A stretch of 18,882 nucleotides of DNA from JBEIFW01 sp044370695 (GTDB lineage: Bacteria > Actinomycetota > Acidimicrobiia > Acidimicrobiales > Ilumatobacteraceae). The notes beneath the pieces are model-generated. The model saw only the letters and a program-made list of their open reading frames with translations. It was not told the origin of the DNA and searched no databases. Numbering within the stretch: position 1 is the first letter of the stretch; each line of letters opens with the position of its first letter. The stretch spans positions 1-18,882 of the forward strand of contig JBILVB010000070.1 of the NCBI GenBank assembly GCA_044370695.1. Direction: 5' to 3'. Below, one piece after another: positions 13,755 to 18,882 of this stretch. The position numbers and the translations under genes were made by a program.

Positions 13755-15001
13755 GCACCCCGGAGCGGCCCGGTCCGCTCCTGCATCCCTACGCCCGCCC
13801 GACGGCCCTCTCGTTCCGCACGATCGTGCGGGGCGAGGGGGCCCTCGTCTGGGACGACCACGGCACCGAGTACGTCGACGGCATGGCGAGCCTCTGGTAC
13901 GCGAACGCCGGCCACGGCCGACGGGAGATCACCGAGGCCGTGACGGCCCAGATGCAGCGCATCGCCGCCTACCACTGCTTCGACCCGTTCACGAACGAGC
14001 CGGCCGACGCCGTCGCGGCTCGGCTCGCCGCCCTCGCCCCGATGCCCGAGGCCCGGGTGTTCCTCACCTCCTCGGGCTCCGAGGCGGTGGACACGGCACT
14101 GAAGCTCGCGCGGCTGTCGCACGTGCTGGCCGGCCGGCCCGAGCGCACCGTCGTCGTGTCGCGCTCGCGCGGCTACCACGGGGTGACCTACGGCGGGCTC
14201 TCCGCGCAAGGCCTGCCGGCGAACCAGGCCGGCTACGGGCCGTTGCTCCCCGACGTGGTCAACGTCGACGGCGACGACGTCGAGGCCATGGCCCGCACGC
14301 TCGCCGACCACGGTGAGCGTGTCGCTGCCGTGATCGCCGAGCCGGTGCAGGGCGCCGGTGGGGTGTGGCCCCCGCCGGAGGGCTACCTGCCGGCGCTGCG
14401 GCGCCTGTGCGACCGCCATGGCTGCTTGCTGATCCTCGACGAGGTGATCTGCGGATTCGGCCGGCTCGGCCGGTGGTGGGGCGCAGAGCGCTACGGCGTG
14501 GTCCCCGACCTCGTCACGTTCGCGAAGGGCGTCACCTCGGGTTACGTGCCGCTCGGCGGCGTGCTCGTCGGCGCTGCGGTGCGCGCCGCGCTCGAGGCCG
14601 ACCCCGCCTACGTCCTGCGCCACGGCTTCACCTACTCCGGCCATCCGACGGCCTGCGCGGCTGCGCTGGCGAACCTCGACGTGCTCGAGCGTGACGGGCT
14701 GCTCGAGCGGGCCGTCGCCGTCGGCGACCGTCTCGGGCACGGTCTGCGGTCCCTGCACGCCGACGGCCTCGTCGCCGCGGTCCGCGGCGACGGCGCCGTG
14801 GGGGCGCTCGCACTGCGGGCCGACACCGACGCCGTCGCCGTGCGCGACGCGATGCTCGCCCGTGGCGTGATCTGCCGAGCGCTGCCCTCGACGCTCACGT
14901 TCTGCCCCCCGCTCGTCATCACCGACGACCAGATCGACCGGATCGTCGACGCCGCCGCGACCGCGCTCACGGTTGGCGGGTCCGGACAGCCGTCCCGGTA
15001 G
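13751..15001 (+). CDS. Class III (omega-type) PLP aminotransferase
   Basis: A 416-residue fold-type I aminotransferase. Seen are the substrate-loop region DGMASLWYANAGHGRREI (43-60), the PLP-phosphate motif SSGSEAVDTALKLAR (107-121), the YHG aromatic stack at 142-144, LILDEVICGFGRLGRWWG with Asp230 contacting the pyridine nitrogen, and the Schiff-base Lys at 259 in TFAKGVTSGY. GFTYSGHPTACAAALANLDV completes the class III signature. The family includes beta-alanine, putrescine and taurine transaminases; which substrate applies here cannot be told, though the SLWYANAGHGRREI stretch is typical of omega-amino acid:pyruvate enzymes. It is translationally coupled to the LLM oxidoreductase by an ATGA overlap. 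It ends with TAG, embedded in a possible -10 box for the riboflavin operon 23 nt before the riboswitch. Confidence 0.93.
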   Translation: MSTPERPGPLLHPYARPTALSFRTIVRGEGALVWDDHGTEYVDGMASLWYANAGHGRREITEAVTAQMQRIAAYHCFDPFTNEPADAVAARLAALAPMPEARVFLTSSGSEAVDTALKLARLSHVLAGRPERTVVVSRSRGYHGVTYGGLSAQGLPANQAGYGPLLPDVVNVDGDDVEAMARTLADHGERVAAVIAEPVQGAGGVWPPPEGYLPALRRLCDRHGCLLILDEVICGFGRLGRWWGAERYGVVPDLVTFAKGVTSGYVPLGGVLVGAAVRAALEADPAYVLRHGFTYSGHPTACAAALANLDVLERDGLLERAVAVGDRLGHGLRSLHADGLVAAVRGDGAVGALALRADTDAVAVRDAMLARGVICRALPSTLTFCPPLVITDDQIDRIVDAAATALTVGGSGQPSR

Positions 15002-15004
15002 CAT
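14973..15004 (+). promoter_or_regulatory. Possible promoter of the riboflavin operon
   Basis: TTGGCG (14973-14978) and TAGCAT (14999-15004) are separated by 20 nt, longer than ideal. The -10 uses the aminotransferase TAG stop as its first three bases. Transcription from about 15011 would include the entire FMN riboswitch that begins at 15024. Confidence 0.4.
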
Positions 15005-15023
15005 CCGCGCCGACAACCAGATG

Positions 15024-15147
15024 GCCCCTTGCGGGGCAGGGTGCAACTCCCTACCGGCGGTCACAGCCCGCGAACCCTCGCTTCGGCGAGGGCCGATCCG
15101 GTGGAACTCCGGGGCCGACGGTGACAGTCCGGATGAGAGCAAGGGGC
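15024..15147 (+). ncRNA. FMN riboswitch (RFN element)
   Basis: All conserved blocks of the RFN aptamer are present in order: GGGGCAGGGTG, CTCCCTACCGGCGGT, AGCCCGCGA, GATCCGGTGGAA, TCCGGGGCCGACGGTGACAG, and TCCGGATGAGAG. The closing P1 helix is a perfect 9-bp pairing of 15024-15032 with 15139-15147. The variable hairpin at 15075-15092 has a 7-bp stem closed by a TTCG tetraloop. FMN binding should stabilise P1 and reduce expression of the riboflavin genes that follow. No terminator with a T run exists between the aptamer and ribD, so control is probably at translation. Confidence 0.97.
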
Positions 15148-15213
15148 GCTCCGTGCAGGTCGGCGCGCGTCGCTGCCTTGCGCGTCGCGCCCGCGCACGA
15201 CCGAGGAGCACGG
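15148..15213 (+). promoter_or_regulatory. Riboswitch expression platform and ribD ribosome-binding site
   Basis: GAGGAG at 15203-15208 lies 5 nt before the GTG at 15214 and decides the ribD start. Directly after P1, GCTCC at 15148-15152 can pair with GGAGC at 15205-15209. In a shifted register CCGTGC (15151-15156) can pair with GCACGG (15208-15213). Either pairing would hide the ribosome-binding site. A GC-rich hairpin (GGCGC/GCGCC, 15162-15166 with 15187-15191) sits in the loop. The pairing is read by eye, not folded. Confidence 0.6.
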
Positions 15214-16215
15214 GTGGACGACGACGCGTTGATGGAGCAGGCGATCACCGCCGCTCGCGTCGCGCGGCCCCGCAGCTCGCCGAACCCGTGGGTCGGCGCG
15301 GCGCTCCTCGGCCCGGACGGCGCGCTGTTCCTCGGCGCCACCGAACCGCCCGGCGGCCGCCACGCCGAGATCGTCGCCCTCGACGCCGCCGGCCGTGCGG
15401 CCCAGGGCGCAACGCTGGCCACCACCCTCGAACCGTGCGCGCACCACGGGCGCACCGGCCCGTGTGCCGACGCCCTGGTCGATGCCGGGGTGGCTCGGGT
15501 CCTCGTCGGGGTCGAGGATCCCGACTCCAACGTCGCCGGCCGGGGTGTCGAGCGGCTCCGTGCCGCCGGGATCGACGTCACCGTCGGCGTGCGCGCCGCC
15601 CAGGTGGCCGACCAGCTCGCCCCCTACCTCCACCACCGCCGCACCGGGCGGCCCTACGTCGTGCTCAAGCTCGCAGCGACCCTCGACGGGCGCACCGCAG
15701 CGCCCGACGGCACCAGCCAGTGGATCACCGGCCCCGCCGCCCGCGCCGACGGCCACCGCTTGCGGGCCGAGTCCGACGCCATCGTCGTCGGGGCCGGCAC
15801 CGTCCGGGCCGACGACCCGGCGCTCACCGTTCGTCACGCCCCGGGTCGCTCCCCGCGCCGCGTGGTGCTCGGCCAGGCGCCCGAGGGTGCCCGCGTCCAC
15901 CCCTGCCTGGAATGGTCCGGACCGGTCGGCCCGTTGCTCGAACGACTCGGCAGCGAGGGCGTCGTCCAGGTGCTCGTCGAGGGTGGAGCGACCGTCGCCC
16001 GCCGTCTGCTCGCCGACGACCTCGTCGACCAACTCGTGTGCTACCTGGCGCCGGCCGTGTTCGGCGGCGACGACGCGCTCGGCATGTTCCACGGCCCCGG
16101 CGCCCGGACCCTCGGTGCCCTGCGCCGGGGCCGCCTCGTCGAGGTCCACCTGCTCGACGGCGACCTGCGCGTCGTCGTCGACCTCCGAAACAACCCCCAC
16201 AAGGAGACCCCCTGA
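15214..16215 (+). CDS. ribD: Bifunctional riboflavin biosynthesis deaminase/reductase RibD
   Basis: A 333-residue two-domain enzyme. The N-terminal zinc deaminase has HAE at 50-52 and the two zinc cysteines C75 and C84 in EPCAHHGRTGPC. The C-terminal reductase begins near 148 with YVVLKLAATLDGRTA and continues through SQWITGPAARADGHRLRAES, VGAGTVRADDP and VLVEGGATVARRLL. It deaminates and then reduces the pyrimidine made from GTP, giving 5-amino-6-ribitylamino-uracil phosphate, whose dephosphorylated form also feeds F420/FO synthesis. The segment between VVLGQAPEGARVHP and QVLVEGG is shorter than in many homologues, so the reductase domain is compact but has its motifs. The start is GTG with GAGGAG 5 nt upstream; an upstream in-frame start inside the riboswitch was rejected. 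It shares one base with ribE (TGATG). Confidence 0.96.
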   Translation: MDDDALMEQAITAARVARPRSSPNPWVGAALLGPDGALFLGATEPPGGRHAEIVALDAAGRAAQGATLATTLEPCAHHGRTGPCADALVDAGVARVLVGVEDPDSNVAGRGVERLRAAGIDVTVGVRAAQVADQLAPYLHHRRTGRPYVVLKLAATLDGRTAAPDGTSQWITGPAARADGHRLRAESDAIVVGAGTVRADDPALTVRHAPGRSPRRVVLGQAPEGARVHPCLEWSGPVGPLLERLGSEGVVQVLVEGGATVARRLLADDLVDQLVCYLAPAVFGGDDALGMFHGPGARTLGALRRGRLVEVHLLDGDLRVVVDLRNNPHKETP

Positions 16216-16781
16216 TGTACACCGGTATCGTCGAAGAGCTCGGACGGGTGCGCGCCCGCGACGGCCATCGCATCGTCATCGAAGCCCGCACCGTGGTCGA
16301 GGACCTGACGCTCGGCGCGTCGGTGTCGGTCAACGGGTGCTGCCTCACCGCCGTGGAGTTCGGCGAGGACTGGTGGGCGGCCGACATGAGCGAGGAGACC
16401 TTGGCCCGCACGTGCCTCGACGCACTCGCCGTCGGCGACCCGGTCAACCTCGAGCGACCGGTCCGACTCGCCGACCGCCTCGGCGGCCACATCGTGCAGG
16501 GCCACGTCGACGCCGTCGGCACCATCGTGGCCACCCCGCCCGAGCTACAGGTCCGAATCCCCGCCGAGCTCATGCGCTACGTGGTCGAGAAGGGATCGGT
16601 GACCGTCGACGGGGTGAGCCTGACGGTGGTCACCCCCCTCGAGGACGGCTTCACCGTTGCCCTGATCCCCCACACCGCCGCCGTGACGACGCTCGGTCAC
16701 AAGCAGCCGGGCGCCCCGGTGAACATCGAAGTCGACGTACTCGCGAAGTACGTCGAGCGCCTCGTCGAGGCGAGCCGATGA
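16215..16781 (+). CDS. ribE: Riboflavin synthase, alpha-chain type (RibE)
   Basis: A 188-residue protein with the duplicated lumazine-binding barrel. The first repeat starts MYTGIVEELG and includes SVSVNGCCLTAVEF; the second includes GGHIVQGHVDAVG, VEKGSVTVDGVSLTVV and FTVALIPHTA. It ends with the trimerisation helix VDVLAKYVERL. It dismutates two molecules of 6,7-dimethyl-8-ribityllumazine into riboflavin and the ribityl-pyrimidine. It is slightly shorter than the usual 200-215 residues, with tight loops but both repeats complete. AAGGAG at 16201-16206 lies 8 nt upstream, inside the end of ribD. The start overlaps the ribD stop (TGATG), and its stop overlaps the ribBA start (ATGA). Confidence 0.96.
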   Translation: MYTGIVEELGRVRARDGHRIVIEARTVVEDLTLGASVSVNGCCLTAVEFGEDWWAADMSEETLARTCLDALAVGDPVNLERPVRLADRLGGHIVQGHVDAVGTIVATPPELQVRIPAELMRYVVEKGSVTVDGVSLTVVTPLEDGFTVALIPHTAAVTTLGHKQPGAPVNIEVDVLAKYVERLVEASR

Positions 16782-18049
16782 GTTCGGGCCCGTTCCGGCC
16801 CGTCGAAGAGGCGATCGCTGCGATCGCCCGGGGCGAGATGGTGCTCGTGGCCGACGACGAGGACCGGGAGAACGAAGGCGATCTGATCTTCGCCGCCGAC
16901 GCCGCGACCCCGGAGATGTTGGCCTTCCTGATCCGGTACAGCTCGGGCGTCGTGTGCGTGGCCCTCACCGGCGAGGACTGCGACCGCTTGGCCCTGCCGG
17001 CGATGGTCGAGCAGAACACCGAATCGATGCGGACCGCGTACACGGTGTCGGTCGACCTCCGGCACGGCACGAGCACCGGCATCTCCGCCGCCGACCGCGC
17101 CGCGACCATCCGGGCGTTGGCCGACCCGGCCACGAAACCGGCCGATCTCGCGCGCCCCGGGCACGTGTTCCCGTTGCGGGCCCGCCCGGGCGGGGTGCTC
17201 AAGCGCACCGGGCACACCGAGGCCTCCGTCGACCTGGCCCGCCTGGCCGGCCGACGTCCCGCCGGCGTGCTGTGCGAGGTGGTGCTCGACGACGGTCGCA
17301 TGGCCCGGGTACCCGACCTCGCCCGCTTCGCGCAGGAGCACGGGCTGGTGCTGGTGTCGATCGCCGATCTCGTTCGCCACCGCCTGCGCCACGAACGGCT
17401 CGTGACGCGCGTCGCCGACGCGGCGATGCCTACGGAGTGGGGCGAGTTCCGCGCCGTGGCCTACGAGTCGGCGCTCGACGGCAACACCCACGTCGCCTTC
17501 GTCGCCGGCGACCCGGCGGCCACCTGCGCTGCGGGCGGCGACGTTCTGGTGCGCGTCCACTCCGAGTGCCTCACCGGCGACGTGTTCGGTTCGATGCGCT
17601 GCGACTGCGGTCCCCAGTTGAACGAGGCGATGCGCCGCGTCGCCTCGAGCGGGTGCGGCGTCGTCGTCTACCTGCGCGGCCACGAGGGGCGAGGCATCGG
17701 CCTGGGCCACAAGCTGCGGGCCTACGAGCTGCAGGAGCGGGGCATGGACACCGTCGACGCCAACCTGGCGCTCGGGCTCCCGGTCGACGGCCGGGAGTAC
17801 GGCACGGGCGCGCAGATCCTCGCCGATCTCGGCGCCACCCGCCTGCGGCTGCTCACGAACAACCCGGCGAAGTACGGCGGTCTCGCCGGCTTCGGGCTCA
17901 CGGTCACCGGCCGCGAGGCGCTCGTGATCCCCCCGAACCCGCACAACGAGGCGTACCTGCGTGCGAAACACGAACGCATGGGCCACCTCGCCGACACCGA
18001 CCCGTCCGGCGACAGCGCCGCCGACACCGCCGGCATCGCCGGCGCCTGA
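16778..18049 (+). CDS. ribBA: Bifunctional DHBP synthase / GTP cyclohydrolase II (RibBA)
   Basis: A 423-residue fusion of the two entry enzymes of riboflavin synthesis. The N-terminal DHBP synthase (about 1-205) has DDEDRENEGDLIFAAD at 26-41, GTSTGISAADRA at 97-108, and RPGHVFPLRARPGGVLKRTG, converting ribulose 5-phosphate to 3,4-dihydroxy-2-butanone 4-phosphate and formate. The C-terminal GTP cyclohydrolase II has the zinc motif SECLTGDVFGSMRCDC (C264, C275, C277), the catalytic segment RGHEGRGIGLGHKLRAYELQ, REYGTGAQIL, and TNNPAKYGGL. Both active sites look intact. The last 20 residues are an acidic, Ala-rich tail outside the fold. The ATG overlaps the ribE stop; ribH follows after 11 nt. 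Confidence 0.97.
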   Translation: MSSGPFRPVEEAIAAIARGEMVLVADDEDRENEGDLIFAADAATPEMLAFLIRYSSGVVCVALTGEDCDRLALPAMVEQNTESMRTAYTVSVDLRHGTSTGISAADRAATIRALADPATKPADLARPGHVFPLRARPGGVLKRTGHTEASVDLARLAGRRPAGVLCEVVLDDGRMARVPDLARFAQEHGLVLVSIADLVRHRLRHERLVTRVADAAMPTEWGEFRAVAYESALDGNTHVAFVAGDPAATCAAGGDVLVRVHSECLTGDVFGSMRCDCGPQLNEAMRRVASSGCGVVVYLRGHEGRGIGLGHKLRAYELQERGMDTVDANLALGLPVDGREYGTGAQILADLGATRLRLLTNNPAKYGGLAGFGLTVTGREALVIPPNPHNEAYLRAKHERMGHLADTDPSGDSAADTAGIAGA

Positions 18050-18060
18050 GGGAGCACCCG

Positions 18061-18525
18061 ATGAAACCCAACCTCGTCCACCTCGACGGCAGCGGCCTGC
18101 GCTTCGCGATCGTCGCCGGCAAGTTCAACGACCTGGTGTCCGAGCGGCTCGTCGACGGCGCTCTCGAAGCGTTGGTGACCCACGGGGTCGCCGCCGACGA
18201 CATCGAGGTCCGCTGGGGCCCGGGCGCCTGGGAGCTCCCGGTGATCGCCGCCGGCCTCGCCCGGCGCGGCGGCATCGACGGCATCATCGTGCTCGGTGCG
18301 GTGATTCGCGGCTCGACGGACCACTACACCCACGTCGCCGGGCAGTGCGCGGCCGCACTCATGCGCCTCCAGATGGACACCGGGATGCCGGTGGCGTTCG
18401 GGGTGCTCACCACCGACACCCTCGAGCAGTGCCTGGAGCGCGCCGGGAGCAAGGTGGGCAACAAGGGCATCGAAGCCGCGATGGCGGCGCTCGAAGCGGC
18501 GTTGGTGCTGCGCTCACTGGCGTAG
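18061..18525 (+). CDS. ribH: 6,7-dimethyl-8-ribityllumazine synthase (RibH)
   Basis: A 154-residue lumazine synthase that condenses the ribityl-pyrimidine with the butanone phosphate. Seen are IVAGKFNDLVSERLVDGA (17-34), RWGPGAWELP at 51-60 (commonly VPGAFELP), and GAVIRGSTDHYTHVAG at 79-94 with the general acid/base His at 88. GVLTTDTLEQCLERAGSKVGNKG follows, with R127 and K131 in the phosphate-binding region. The length matches the icosahedral or pentameric form. GAGGGAG at 18048-18054, overlapping the ribBA stop, is a strong ribosome-binding site 6 nt before the ATG. It is the last gene of the riboflavin operon. The TAG stop begins a -10-like TAGGGT for the next gene. Confidence 0.97.
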   Translation: MKPNLVHLDGSGLRFAIVAGKFNDLVSERLVDGALEALVTHGVAADDIEVRWGPGAWELPVIAAGLARRGGIDGIIVLGAVIRGSTDHYTHVAGQCAAALMRLQMDTGMPVAFGVLTTDTLEQCLERAGSKVGNKGIEAAMAALEAALVLRSLA

Positions 18526-18528
18526 GGT
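18523..18528 (+). promoter_or_regulatory. -10 box (TAGGGT) for the edge gene
   Basis: TAGGGT shares its first three bases with the ribH stop and ends 8 nt before the ATG at 18537. This is the leaderless spacing seen elsewhere in the window. A TTGGTG at 18502-18507 is a possible -35 with a short 15-nt spacer. Confidence 0.45.
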
Positions 18529-18536
18529 CGCCGCCC

Positions 18537-18882
18537 ATGGGGGCGGCACCGTCGACCGTTCGCCGGGTGCTGCTGGCGCTCGGCTTGCTCGTGGCTTCGT
18601 TCGCAGCGGCCGGGATCGCGTTCGCCTTGCCGGAGCGGTGCGGTGACGCGTCACGAGCCTCGCTCGACACGTCCGTGCGGGGGATGCTCGGCTGGCTGGA
18701 CCGCAACCAGCGGCCCGACGGCCGCTGGCTCTACTGGTACGAGCCGCACGAGGGTGTCGAGATTCCGGGCTACAACTGGGTGCGCCACGCCGGGGTGCTC
18801 AAGTCCCTCGAACAGGCGGCGCTCGCCGGGTTCGCCGAGGCCCGCCCCGTCGCCGAGCGGGGCTGGGAGGCCGCCGACCGGA
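18537..18882 (+). CDS. Exported or membrane-anchored protein of unknown function, 3' end cut by window edge
   Basis: The reading frame is open from ATG at 18537 to the end of the window (115 residues seen). A basic start (VRR at 8-10) precedes a hydrophobic segment at 11-30, consistent with a signal peptide or signal anchor. After it come SVRGMLGWLDRNQRPDGRWL and YWYEPHEGVEIPGYNWVRHAG. The pattern of aromatic residues with Asp-Gly and a following helical stretch (VLKSLEQAALAGFAEAR) recalls alpha/alpha-toroid enzymes such as polysaccharide-modifying proteins. That is an impression, not an assignment. It has no Shine-Dalgarno; the -10 box ending 8 nt upstream supports a leaderless start. It is separate from the riboflavin operon in function. 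Confidence 0.7.
   Translation, partial: MGAAPSTVRRVLLALGLLVASFAAAGIAFALPERCGDASRASLDTSVRGMLGWLDRNQRPDGRWLYWYEPHEGVEIPGYNWVRHAGVLKSLEQAALAGFAEARPVAERGWEAADR

Noticed and set aside
15121..15213. An earlier in-frame start for ribD inside the FMN riboswitch
   Set aside because: It would place coding sequence within the aptamer. The GAGGAG at 15203-15208 before GTG 15214 fits far better, and the extra residues are not part of the deaminase fold.
1..18882. CRISPR arrays, insertion sequences, tRNA or rRNA genes
   Set aside because: No regularly spaced repeats, transposase motifs, terminal inverted repeats or cloverleaf/rRNA-like segments were seen by eye on either strand. A covariance-model scan would be needed to exclude small RNAs fully.

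Overview
The window is very GC-rich with almost no intergenic space. Coding sequences use TGA stops, frequent GTG starts and 4-nt ATGA/GTGA overlaps. It contains an F420-type (LLM-class) oxidoreductase gene, actinobacterial-style TANNNT -10 boxes and several probable leaderless starts. Together these point to an actinomycete-grade actinobacterium, most likely of the Acidimicrobiia type. That placement is inference from style and protein character, not from a marker gene.

Positions 1-7202 are on the minus strand. Reading along that strand there is a TetR-family regulator, a PaaI-like hotdog thioesterase, and a split ADP-forming acyl-CoA synthetase (ATP-grasp beta then CoA-binding alpha) whose alpha gene overlaps a PBP4-type D-Ala-D-Ala carboxypeptidase gene. 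Next come a stand-alone LON substrate-binding-domain protein, three small membrane proteins, and a TtuB-like ubiquitin-fold sulfur carrier overlapping a TtuA-like tRNA thiolase that runs off the left edge. The thiolation pair is well supported; its carrier carries two extra residues after the GlyGly.

Positions 7262-18882 are on the plus strand. A short membrane fatty-acid desaturase is divergent from the TetR gene across a 59-bp promoter region holding an 18-bp palindrome. It is followed by a small protein of unknown family and a FIST-domain protein, then transketolase and transaldolase (non-oxidative pentose phosphate pathway), then an LLM-class oxidoreductase overlapping a class III aminotransferase. 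An FMN riboswitch then precedes a complete riboflavin operon (ribD, ribE, ribBA, ribH). The right edge cuts an exported or membrane-anchored protein of unknown function.

The plus-strand block is metabolically coherent. Transketolase and transaldolase supply pentose phosphates, RibBA uses ribulose 5-phosphate and GTP, and the four Rib enzymes make riboflavin. An intermediate of that pathway also feeds F420 synthesis, the probable cofactor of the LLM enzyme. No mobile element, CRISPR array, tRNA or rRNA was seen. No wholly new system is evident. The points most worth a second look are the extended TtuB tail and its neighbourhood, the four TAG stop codons that double as -10 boxes, the translational-type riboswitch platform, and the split CoA ligase coupled to a cell-wall carboxypeptidase.
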